Assembly: GCA_011088215.1 (NCBI GenBank)
Contig: JAALKD010000001.1
Span: 84,912-140,483, forward strand
Reading direction: 5' to 3'
DNA from: Sphingomonadales bacterium
Lineage (GTDB): Bacteria > Pseudomonadota > Alphaproteobacteria > Sphingomonadales > Kordiimonadaceae
DNA: 55,572 nucleotides
The position numbers were made by a program, and so were the translations under genes. The notes beneath the pieces were generated by a model, which saw only the letters and a list, made by a program, of their open reading frames with translations, was not told the DNA's origin and searched no databases. Positions 45,925 to 52,948 of the stretch are shown one piece after another (within the stretch, counting starts at the first letter, position 1; each line of letters opens with the position of its first letter).

Positions 45925-46890
45925 TTACTGAGGAATCACTGCCGACGGCAGCTGACCGTATTTTTTCTGAAATAATTGCGAAAAATAACTTACATCTTTG
46001 AAACCGGACTGATAAGCGGCCCCTGAGACATTAGCTGCACCCGCCTGCAAAAGATGGTGGGCATGCTCCAACCGGAGCGACCGAACCAGCGACGCCGGGG
46101 TTTGAGCAGTCAGGTCAACAACCCGGCGGTGCAACTGCCGTGTGCTGACCGCCATCTGGTCGGCCAGGTCAGAAACTTGGAAATCAAAGTCTCCGATATT
46201 GTCGGTGACAATCTCTCGCAGTTTAGTTTCAAAAACCTGGTCCTTTGACAGAAGTTTAGCGTCAATTTTTTTAGCCGCTTCAACTGTACGAAAAGTTATC
46301 TCGCGTTCCATCAACTCTACTTGTTCGTCATAACGGTGACGAGCGTTATCCAGAGAGCGTATCATTTTGTTAAATCCGTCAGCAATGTCTTCGAATTGAT
46401 CGCGCGAGCGCGTGTCCAGCCGCACATCGAGGCGGCCTTCGTCCACACTGCCAAGCCCAAGGCGCAGCCGTGCTAGCGGCCGGTCAATCATCCATCCGAG
46501 TAATGCGCTGAAACCAAAAACAATCGCGGCAACAGAAAAGATTAAAAACACTGCTACTGGCCATAACCGACTGTGAACGTTTATCCTTTTGCCGACGGCG
46601 AGGTCAAACCACAGTGCTTTGTTATTGTCCACTACCACCGGCAATGAGCCCAATGACATTCCCTGAAGCGAAAGCCCCAATCCGGGATTTAGACCAAGGC
46701 CAATTTCTTCAATAATTGGCGCCTGCATGCGGACCGCCCCATAATTAAACTGCATATCTCCTGACTTGTCCAAAACCAGTTGAGCAGTATCTGTTGTGGT
46801 CCCGTCAATCCCAGTACTTTGTGAAGCCCAGGTTACTACCAGCTGACCGGCGGACGAGGACGTACTGATTTGGCCTGGATAACCCGGCAT
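45925..46890 (-). CDS. HAMP-AraC regulator, C-terminal part of the split sensor
   Basis: A 321-residue reading frame from the ATG at 46890, though the frame is open further upstream. It begins in the second half of a periplasmic domain (GYPGQISTSSSAGQLVVTWA; LVLDKSGDMQFNYGAVR). A TM helix (PVAVFLIFSVAAIVFGFSAL) and a HAMP-type linker (DRPLARLRLGLGSVDEGRLD) lead through a coiled coil to a C-terminal AraC domain (VSDLADQMAVSTRQLHRRVV; FKDVSYFSQLFQKKYGQLPS). This is a one-component membrane sensor-regulator. It lacks a start of its own with a clear ribosome site, consistent with being the tail of a longer protein. Confidence 0.8.
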   Translation of the reverse strand: MPGYPGQISTSSSAGQLVVTWASQSTGIDGTTTDTAQLVLDKSGDMQFNYGAVRMQAPIIEEIGLGLNPGLGLSLQGMSLGSLPVVVDNNKALWFDLAVGKRINVHSRLWPVAVFLIFSVAAIVFGFSALLGWMIDRPLARLRLGLGSVDEGRLDVRLDTRSRDQFEDIADGFNKMIRSLDNARHRYDEQVELMEREITFRTVEAAKKIDAKLLSKDQVFETKLREIVTDNIGDFDFQVSDLADQMAVSTRQLHRRVVDLTAQTPASLVRSLRLEHAHHLLQAGAANVSGAAYQSGFKDVSYFSQLFQKKYGQLPSAVIPQ

Positions 46891-47166
46891 ACATAAAACG
46901 GCAATAACCGAATGGTTTCTAATGCATTGATGTGCGCTGGTAGCCTCCGCCCTGAGTTGTTTTTCGGTCAGAGGTATTACCTGACCTTCGGGCAGTATTT
47001 CAAAAATCCGTATGTTTCACCGAAGAAACTTAGCGGAAACGGTAGATCGATAACCAGAGCTCCGTCTTGGGAAGCATGGTTTAACATGTCAGCTTCATGC
47101 CATTCACGCGGGACTGCCTCTGCCTGATACTGGCCGGAAGGAGAAACCACTATCTTCAAACTACTG

Positions 47167-48000
47167 TTAGATAAAAAAGGCCGCGTCTTCAACCGTCATA
47201 TCTTCTTCTTCATTATAAAAAGCCACCACAACTGCAACAAAAGTTGTCATCAGCATGACAACAAGGATGCTGGTTAGCTTTTGAGCCAAATTTACTCGGC
47301 GTTCGACAAAAAGAAAGTAAGTGACGATCAAGCAGGCCAGTATGACAAGAATATTGATATAAAAGCCGCCGTAGACAAATTCCGTACCGCTATCATTGAT
47401 ACGGGCTAAAACTGGTGCAAACGAACCAAACACATATGCGATGGACGTGATAAAATAGCCAAAAATAGCTTTTCCCGCATCGTCATGTTTGTCCAATGCT
47501 CGCCAGCAGGCAAACAGAAACACGGGGAAAATACTTGTTCGTTGATACAGGCTGTAGGCGAGCATAAATAATGCAGCGCAAAGAGCACCTATCGGCAAGA
47601 AAAGTAGCATGCTGTATGCGGGGCTTTGAAAGGCTTCCCCCTGTGACACTGCCACATAGAAGCAATAGGTCCAAACCACTGCTGCTATCAAAAACGTGCC
47701 CCAATAGAGCCTCATGAACTGGCGGTTGTCGATTCCTGCAATGATCCTGCACATTTCCGCAAAACTAATAGTCATTAAAACTGCTGCGGGGTATTGAGCG
47801 ATAAAGAAAGGGCGGGAGCCAAGAGTATAGAGAGAATGGTCGAGTATCAGCGCGATTATAAAGAGGGAAGCACTGGCAAGATAGAAAAGCATTCTGATTC
47901 GAATTGGGCGATTTGTTGTCGATCGAAACACTTCAACAAATGCTGCACCTAAGAGCAGCAAGCTTGACAGGCTTATCAATGAAAAGTGTGTCAGAAGCAT
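47167..48000 (-). CDS. 7TM sensor module, N-terminal part of the split regulator
   Basis: A 277-residue membrane protein with eight hydrophobic stretches: seven form a 7TMR-like bundle (from MLLTHFSLISLSSLLLLGAA on) and the last (LTSILVVMLMTTFVAVVVAF) would lead into the periplasmic domain encoded in the next frame. It ends at EEDMTVEDAAFFI. Alone it would be an orphan membrane protein; joined to the downstream frames it would be the input end of the AraC-type regulator. It lies at the right end of the D-E cassette. Confidence 0.75.
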   Translation of the reverse strand: MLLTHFSLISLSSLLLLGAAFVEVFRSTTNRPIRIRMLFYLASASLFIIALILDHSLYTLGSRPFFIAQYPAAVLMTISFAEMCRIIAGIDNRQFMRLYWGTFLIAAVVWTYCFYVAVSQGEAFQSPAYSMLLFLPIGALCAALFMLAYSLYQRTSIFPVFLFACWRALDKHDDAGKAIFGYFITSIAYVFGSFAPVLARINDSGTEFVYGGFYINILVILACLIVTYFLFVERRVNLAQKLTSILVVMLMTTFVAVVVAFYNEEEDMTVEDAAFFI

Positions 48001-48217
48001 AAGTAATGCGATCTATTGAGCAGTTGAATTACCTGAGGTTACCACCCTCGAAGCCAAGGTCAATGCTGCCGGTCGGTTCTTTCGCCTTCTTCACGTGATA
48101 GTACATCCGCCCAATAGAGCATAAAATACATTCAAACTCGGATCGAAATCGCCATTCGGCCTTAATCAAATCGGCACGTTTTACAAGGAGCAAAGCCTCG
48201 ATCCAGCCAACAAAGTT
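48001..48217. other. Non-coding stretch before boundary E
   Basis: No reading frame resembles a gene. It is upstream of the 7TM gene (start 48000) and should hold its promoter. Confidence 0.4.
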
Positions 48218-48251
48218 AAAGGGCCACCCACCTGATGGTGGACGACCCTTT
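48218..48251 (-). terminator. tRNA terminator of fragment E
   Basis: AAAGGG-CCACC pairs with GGTGG-(ACGA)-CCCTTT in a stem with a small bulge, four nucleotides from the CCA end of the tRNA fragment. The sequence differs from the CCCGCC hairpin of A and F, so the fragment came from a tRNA gene copy with a different downstream flank. Confidence 0.65.
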
Positions 48252-48254
48252 AAT

Positions 48255-48304
48255 TGGTTGCGGGAGTAGGATTTGAACCTACGACCTTCAGGTTATGAGC
48301 CTGA
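48255..48304 (-). repeat. tRNA-Met(CAT) 3' fragment E (att-like, best preserved)
   Basis: On the minus strand: perfect anticodon arm TCAGG-CTCATAA-CCTGA, variable loop AGGTC, perfect T-arm GTAGG-TTCAAAT-CCTAC, acceptor 3' strand TCCCGCA, then ACCA (CCA at 48255-48257). The D-arm and 5' acceptor strand are missing. The intactness of the fragment suggests it is among the younger boundaries. Confidence 0.85.
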
Positions 48305-48321
48305 TTGACAGGTCTCTAAAT

Positions 48322-48365
48322 TATTGATTTTATTATATAATTAATTTTTTGAAAATAATGTGATA
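48322..48365. repeat. AT-rich block shared by boundaries E and B
   Basis: TATTGATTTTATTATATAA starts 25 nt after the GAG landmark (48297), as at boundary B, and AAAATAATGTGATA follows. Beyond it AAAACTCATTCTAAGGCC also resembles boundary A. Confidence 0.6.
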
Positions 48366-48504
48366 GAAACTGTGAAAACTCTAACTCTGCCAAAACTCAT
48401 TCTAAGGCCCTTCAAGCGCGAAATTCTATATTTTACTACAGTGCGCCTCAAGCTGAGTATCCTAGTAATTCAGCGGAAAAACCTATACAGCCTTCTACAA
48501 TTCA

Positions 48505-48610
48505 CAACGCTGGCTTTCAATCCGATCACCCTGAGGCGAACAACAAACTCGTTAACACTGTTGCTTAGGTCAATCAGCACACCTGCTTGACCGTTCCGCA
48601 TTATCTCAAA
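48505..48610 (-). pseudogene. Remnant of an RTX protein C-terminus
   Basis: On the minus strand 48566-48595 encodes NGQAGVLIDL, identical to the segment near the C terminus of the 22.4-kb RTX protein and one residue off the 39.6-kb one (NGQAGVHIDL). Upstream EIMR and downstream SNSVNEFVV also align loosely (TAMTQ; GESDSVFVI). DNA similarity extends to about 48505-48610. It lies about 200 nt from fragment E, the same place where the RTX stop lies at boundary B (184 nt from fragment B). The rest of the gene is gone. Confidence 0.65.
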
Positions 48611-48657
48611 TTATCTAGCAACCAATATTGTTGAAATAAAACAAAAGTTTACTGAAC

Positions 48658-49365
48658 TTAACCATCCGCCGATGACAACATGTTTTCGCTGACGCTTTGC
48701 AAATGTTGCTTCATGGCACTGCAAAGGCCCTTAGCATCGCGCTTAACAAGAGCATCGACAATCTTCTTGTGATCCTCGTCATAGTTTTTCCGTCGCGCAT
48801 TATTCAGTGACCGACGTTTAATCTCATGCCACTCGCTTTGCTGTCGAATAAATCGGATTTCCTGGTAGAGACATGTCAGCAAATTGTTTTTAGCGGCCTT
48901 GATGATTGTAGAATGCAGTTCCGAATCCCAATGCTCGTACTCTTCGGTGTTTTTGGCTTTGTAGGTATTGGCGAGGCATAATCTAGCATATTCGATCTCG
49001 GATCGTGTGGCTCTCGACACAATCTGATCCGCCGCCGCTGGTTCTAGTATTACACGAATTTCATTTATTTCCGCTGGGCTGGCATCCCCGAATTTTACAA
49101 TATTGAGACCAGCACCAGTTGGCGGGTCCTCCATATTGTTGCGCTGCACAAAGGTACCACGGCCGACATGACGCTTAATCATCCCGTCCGCCTCCAGTTG
49201 CGCCATCGCCTTTCTTACTGTGTTGCGTGCTGCTTGAAATTGTTCCGTTAACAGTTTTTCCGTCGGCAGCCTAAATCCGTCTTCCCATTCCTCATTTTCA
49301 ATCCGTTCCAAAACATACGAAATTATCTCGTTCGTTTTTTGTCGGGAACTTTCCCTCACATTCAC
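48658..49365 (-). CDS. GntR family regulator (FadR/FCD subfamily)
   Basis: About 235 residues from the GTG at 49365 (VNVRESSRQKTNEIISYVLE), chosen because GGAG lies 8 nt upstream; the frame is open 27 codons further. The N-terminal winged helix is FRLPTEKLLTEQFQAARNTV, then AMAQLEADGMIKRHVGRGTF. The C-terminal FCD domain has the metal-binding pattern with EYEHWDSELHSTIIKAAKNN (Asp/His) and a later His in CSAMKQHLQSVS. FCD-type GntR proteins bind small carboxylic acids. It is divergent from the FAH-hydrolase-amidohydrolase operon and probably controls it and the TonB receptor at 53 kb via TATTGATAT sites. Confidence 0.92.
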   Translation of the reverse strand: MNVRESSRQKTNEIISYVLERIENEEWEDGFRLPTEKLLTEQFQAARNTVRKAMAQLEADGMIKRHVGRGTFVQRNNMEDPPTGAGLNIVKFGDASPAEINEIRVILEPAAADQIVSRATRSEIEYARLCLANTYKAKNTEEYEHWDSELHSTIIKAAKNNLLTCLYQEIRFIRQQSEWHEIKRRSLNNARRKNYDEDHKKIVDALVKRDAKGLCSAMKQHLQSVSENMLSSADG

Positions 49366-49497
49366 AATGGTGTCTCCAAAAATTAAGACAGATTCAAAAG
49401 ACAAAGGTCCAGTAAACAGCCGCCTTATTTGAGCAGTGCACAGCACAGCATGTCAATAGCTTGGCAAAAATTCCGATTTGCAGTTGCAAGTAAATCC

Positions 49498-49507
49498 ATA
49501 TTGATAT
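49498..49507. promoter_or_regulatory. Possible GntR operator, divergent promoter
   Basis: ATATTGATAT, matching 9 of 10 bases of the arm of the perfect inverted repeat upstream of the 53-kb receptor. It lies between the GntR start and the FAH gene. A further GTTATTGATTTAT follows at 49540. Confidence 0.45.
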
Positions 49508-49615
49508 AATAAAGATATATATAATATCTGCTAAAGATCTGTTATTGATTTATAGTTCAAACAAGAAATACTCGCGGTGGCGGCGTGTTCGATTTAGTGA
49601 TCAGGAAAGACCCTT

Positions 49616-50491
49616 ATGAAAATCACCAGAGTAAAATATGATGGTATTGTGTGGGCAGGTTCCGTTGATGAAGCTAACCAAAAGGTTCGATTGATTGCGA
49701 GAGACACTGGCCTTACGGATCCAGTTATTGATTTGATCCACACCTTAAATCAACGTGAGGTCATCGATTACAGCGCAATTGAGGCAAGCTTTGACGATAT
49801 CGAGTTTCTGCCACCCATTCGTCAACCCAGCAAAAATATCATTTGCGTCGGCAAAAATTATACTGAACATGCAATTGAATTTGCTGGCAGCGGCTACGAT
49901 TCTTCGATGTCAAATAAAGACGATATTGTCCCCGATGCTCCGATTATATTCAGCAAGGCCGCCTGCACCATGATAGGGGCTCACTCTGACATTATTGTTC
50001 CCTGGGATCTGACGTCTGAATTGGACTATGAGGCGGAACTGGGCGTCATCATCGGCAAAGGAGGGCGGTCAATCAACGCCGCAGACGCCTATGATCATAT
50101 TTTCGGATACACGGTCATAAACGACGTAACAGCGCGCGACTTACAAGCGCAGCACAAACAATGGCATCTAGGCAAATCAATTGATACATTTTGCCCTATC
50201 GGCCCGTGGATTGTAACCACCGACGAAGTAACCCCCGAAAACCTAGACGTAACATGCCTGGTTAATGGCGAATTAAGGCAGAGCGGCAACACCAGGGACT
50301 TTATTTTTGATATCCCCAGCCTGATCGAAACAACCTCTGCAAGCATGACCCTCTCGCCTGGTGACATTATCGCAACCGGCACTCCGGCGGGCGTGGGAAT
50401 AGGGTTTAAACCGCCAAAGTTCCTCGAATCAGGGGATGTCGTGAAAATCTCAATCAGCAACGTAGGCACAATAGAAAATACCGTCGTCTAA
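49616..50491 (+). CDS. Fumarylacetoacetate hydrolase-family protein
   Basis: A 291-residue protein. After an N-terminal cap (~70 residues) the FAH barrel starts at NIICVGKNYTEHAIEF. The metal-binding acids lie in SELDYEAELGVIIGKGGRSI, followed by GYTVINDVTARDLQ, GKSIDTFCPIGPWIV and the ATGTPAGVG loop. Members are hydrolases of acylpyruvates, 2-hydroxyhepta-2,4-diene-1,7-dioate isomerases/decarboxylases, or oxaloacetate decarboxylases. In a ring-cleavage pathway it would act after an extradiol dioxygenase. It is the first gene of an operon with an alpha/beta hydrolase and an amidohydrolase. Confidence 0.93.
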   Translation: MKITRVKYDGIVWAGSVDEANQKVRLIARDTGLTDPVIDLIHTLNQREVIDYSAIEASFDDIEFLPPIRQPSKNIICVGKNYTEHAIEFAGSGYDSSMSNKDDIVPDAPIIFSKAACTMIGAHSDIIVPWDLTSELDYEAELGVIIGKGGRSINAADAYDHIFGYTVINDVTARDLQAQHKQWHLGKSIDTFCPIGPWIVTTDEVTPENLDVTCLVNGELRQSGNTRDFIFDIPSLIETTSASMTLSPGDIIATGTPAGVGIGFKPPKFLESGDVVKISISNVGTIENTVV

Positions 50492-50526
50492 TAAGCCAGA
50501 AACAATGATCACCAGGAGTTGAGACC

Positions 50527-51297
50527 GTGCAGATACACAACAGAAATATTGAAATTGATCAGTTCGGCGAAGGAGAACCGATGCTACTGGTGCACGGTCT
50601 CGGAGGTTCGGGCAATTTCTGGTGGCCGGTCATCAATGCGTTTTCGGAACGTTTCCATATTATTAATCCGGATATGCCGGGATCGGCAAGGTCCGACAAC
50701 GATCCCAATTTATCAATTGAAAGCATCGTTGCCGATATGGTGGCGCTGCTAGACCAATTGGGAATAGAAAAGGCTCATTTGATGGGCCATTCAATGGGAA
50801 CCATCACGTGCCAGCATATGGCAACGGCAATCCCTGATAGAATTATCGACCTGGCGTTGCTGGGCCCGATTCACGAGCCCCCTAGCGGTGCCAGAAGCGC
50901 CCTGAAGGAACGCGCAAAATCGGCACGAGAAAATGGCATGAATGGCATCGCGGATGCGATTGGCAATGCTGCATTGTCAAAAGCATCAAAAGCCAACAAC
51001 GGCAATATTCAGGGCTTCGTTCGGGAAATGATTGGGCGACAAAGCCCTGAAGGCTACGCCCAAAGCTGCGATGCATTGGCCATGGCAAATGGGACCGACC
51101 TCTCTAGGGTAACCTGTAGGAGCGTTCTCATTACCGGCGATGAGGACGGTGTCGCACCCGCTGAAAATGTGATGGCAATGAAAGATAAATTGGCTCGATC
51201 TGCTATACATGTGCTCGACAATTGCGGACACTGGACCCCGACTGAAAAACCTGAGGAAGTCAACAAAGTCCTACGCGACTTTTACCAAGCATCCTAG
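50527..51297 (+). CDS. Alpha/beta-fold hydrolase (MhpC/3-oxoadipate enol-lactonase-like)
   Basis: A 256-residue protein starting at GTG 50527 with AGGAG 8 nt upstream. It has the oxyanion motif LLVHGLGGSGNFWW, the nucleophile elbow MGHSMGT (S89), a late acid in LITGDEDGVAP and the catalytic His in NCGHWTPTEKPEEV. No signal peptide. Family members hydrolyse meta-cleavage products, enol-lactones and esters. It is 35 nt after the FAH gene and 42 nt before the amidohydrolase gene, all on one strand, so it probably acts in the same pathway. Confidence 0.93.
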   Translation: MQIHNRNIEIDQFGEGEPMLLVHGLGGSGNFWWPVINAFSERFHIINPDMPGSARSDNDPNLSIESIVADMVALLDQLGIEKAHLMGHSMGTITCQHMATAIPDRIIDLALLGPIHEPPSGARSALKERAKSARENGMNGIADAIGNAALSKASKANNGNIQGFVREMIGRQSPEGYAQSCDALAMANGTDLSRVTCRSVLITGDEDGVAPAENVMAMKDKLARSAIHVLDNCGHWTPTEKPEEVNKVLRDFYQAS

Positions 51298-51339
51298 ACC
51301 GGTTGTCAGCCTTCGCGACAAAATTGGAGAGAAATTGTC

Positions 51340-52593
51340 ATGGAAAATATCAAAACTGTTTTCGCAAACGCAAACATTCTCGATGGGTCCGGGGCGGCCC
51401 CCTATATAGGCTCAGTGATTGTCGAGGGCAACGCTATCAAAAAAATTATCAAAGGCCCAACAGATAAGGCCGTCCCGGGCGCGACAATGATTGATAGCCA
51501 TAGTAAAACCCTGATGCCGGGGATGTGTGACGCGCACCTGCATTTAACCTGGAATGATCAGCCCACTCTTGAACATATTACGATGATGCCACCCGAAGAG
51601 CACCTTATTCATTCCATTAATGTTGCACGGAAAGTTTTGGACGCCGGATTTACATCAGGGGTTGGCGCTGCTGCCGCACGCCCCAGATTTGATTGTATTT
51701 TACGCAACGCCATCAACAACGGCGACATTGTCGGCCCTCGATATCTGGCTAATGGCCAGGAAATTTGCACAATGGGCGGCCTTGGCGACACGTCACCCGT
51801 TCATATGGACGTTCAGGACCTTTCTTTTGGATGGCGAGTTTCGGGGCCCGAGGAAATGCGAAAATCTGTTCGAATGTTTATTAAATACGGTGTGGATGCA
51901 ATAAAACTGAACCTATCGGGCGAAGAAATTACCCCCGTAGCCGCCCAAACTACACCAATGTCGGATGAAGAAGTCGCGATGGCGATGGAAACAATCCAGC
52001 CCTATGGCTTGAGAGCCTGCGCGCATGCGCGTTCGGCAGACTCGATTAAACAATGCCTGAGACATGGTGTCGAAGTTATCTATCACGCATCCTATGCCGA
52101 TGAAGAATGCCTCGATCTGCTGGAACAACAAAAGGACCAAATTTTTGTTGGGCCGGGCCTAGCGTGGCTGGTTCAAACTGCTTACGGCGCATCCGACTGG
52201 GGCATTCCACCTGAAAGCGAGCTTGCCCAAGCCTATGCACGCGAGTTGGAGGCTGCCATTGAGGCCATGAAGAAAATGCACAAACGCGGCATTCGGATCG
52301 TGCCTGGGGGTGATTACGGATTCGCTTGGACGCCGCACGGTACCAACGCGAAAGATCTTGAATATTTTGTTGACCTGCTTGGCATGACACCGATGGAGGC
52401 AATTGTTTCCACGACCAAGTTGGGCGGCGAAATTATGAGGCGCCCCGGCGATCTCGGCCTCATAAAAGAAGGATATCTGGCCGATATACTTTTGGTAAAC
52501 GGTGACCCACTTTCCGATATCAAAGTTCTGCAAGATCACACCAGCCTCGAAATCATCATGAAAGACGGGCACTTGCACAAAAACACCCCTTAG
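51340..52593 (+). CDS. Amidohydrolase
   Basis: A 417-residue protein. The barrel has PGMCDAHLHLTWN (two His), RACAHARSADSIKQCL (His), VIYHASYADEECL (His) and IVPGGDYGFAWTPHG (Asp). The composite sandwich closes with KEGYLADILLVNGDPLSDIK. Related in style to the 32.6-kb amidohydrolase and to imidazolonepropionase/prolidase-like enzymes, but with Asp in the HxH region (CDAHLH) and a cytoplasmic location. It is the third gene of the GntR-controlled operon, and likely opens an amide or lactam. Confidence 0.92.
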   Translation: MENIKTVFANANILDGSGAAPYIGSVIVEGNAIKKIIKGPTDKAVPGATMIDSHSKTLMPGMCDAHLHLTWNDQPTLEHITMMPPEEHLIHSINVARKVLDAGFTSGVGAAAARPRFDCILRNAINNGDIVGPRYLANGQEICTMGGLGDTSPVHMDVQDLSFGWRVSGPEEMRKSVRMFIKYGVDAIKLNLSGEEITPVAAQTTPMSDEEVAMAMETIQPYGLRACAHARSADSIKQCLRHGVEVIYHASYADEECLDLLEQQKDQIFVGPGLAWLVQTAYGASDWGIPPESELAQAYARELEAAIEAMKKMHKRGIRIVPGGDYGFAWTPHGTNAKDLEYFVDLLGMTPMEAIVSTTKLGGEIMRRPGDLGLIKEGYLADILLVNGDPLSDIKVLQDHTSLEIIMKDGHLHKNTP

Positions 52594-52948
52594 CGACTGA
52601 GGTCGCTTGTAGTCGGAATACATTTGGTGGAAGAAGTTGGCGTTTTCCACCAATTCAGCTGCGAAACAGTATAGTTACGCAGCCTTGTCAAGAATTACAT
52701 CCAGCAATCGAGCATTTAGCGAAATCAACATTTCATACGCGTTAAGTGTTTCCCTCTACCAATCGAAAATCACACATTTATCCTAGTTGACAAACGATAA
52801 AAACTGAACATATAATATATCAATAACTAATTGATCTATTATTGATATGTTTTAGTGTACGTCACTATTTTACGTAGTCCGCGAAAGAAGTGGGCACGAT
52901 TCCATGACCTTCTTGGGGGAAATCATGGTATTTTCTGGGGAGAGAAAA
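52594..52948. other. Promoter region of the last TonB receptor; no gene seen
   Basis: 355 nt, AT-rich towards the right. It contains the inverted repeat at 52817-52848 and the ribosome site GGGGAGAG (52937-52944). A pair of direct TTGGTGGAAGAAG/TTTTCCACCAA segments near 52624-52652 (TGGTGGAA...TTCCACCA) forms a hairpin after the amidohydrolase stop and may be its terminator. Confidence 0.5.
52817..52848. promoter_or_regulatory. Inverted repeat, probable GntR operator
   Basis: ATATCAATAA and TTATTGATAT form a perfect 10-bp inverted repeat separated by 12 nt, about 100 nt before the receptor start. The arm recurs in the GntR divergent promoter (49498-49507). Confidence 0.55.

Larger units (their letters stand above)
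45925..48000 (-). pseudogene. Frameshifted 7TM-periplasmic-HAMP-AraC sensor regulator
   Basis: Three consecutive minus-strand frames read as one protein of about 690 residues if two T-tracts are corrected. The 7TM part (47167-48000) ends in TVEDAAFFI-stop at a T6 run near 47175. Removing one T continues into AAFLSNSSLKIVVS (frame 46977-47192). That frame runs through LPFPLSFFGETYGF and stops; adding one T at the T5 run near 47007 continues as EILPEGQVIPLTE into the HAMP-AraC frame. The joined middle resembles a single periplasmic domain. The two shifts have opposite sign. Either the gene is broken, or the assembly has homopolymer errors. Confidence 0.7.

Noticed and set aside
11309..48304. 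Calling the Met(CAT) matches functional tRNA genes
   Set aside because: None has a D-arm or a 5' acceptor strand; upstream of the anticodon arm the sequence is AT-rich and unrelated to tRNA. They are 3' fragments.
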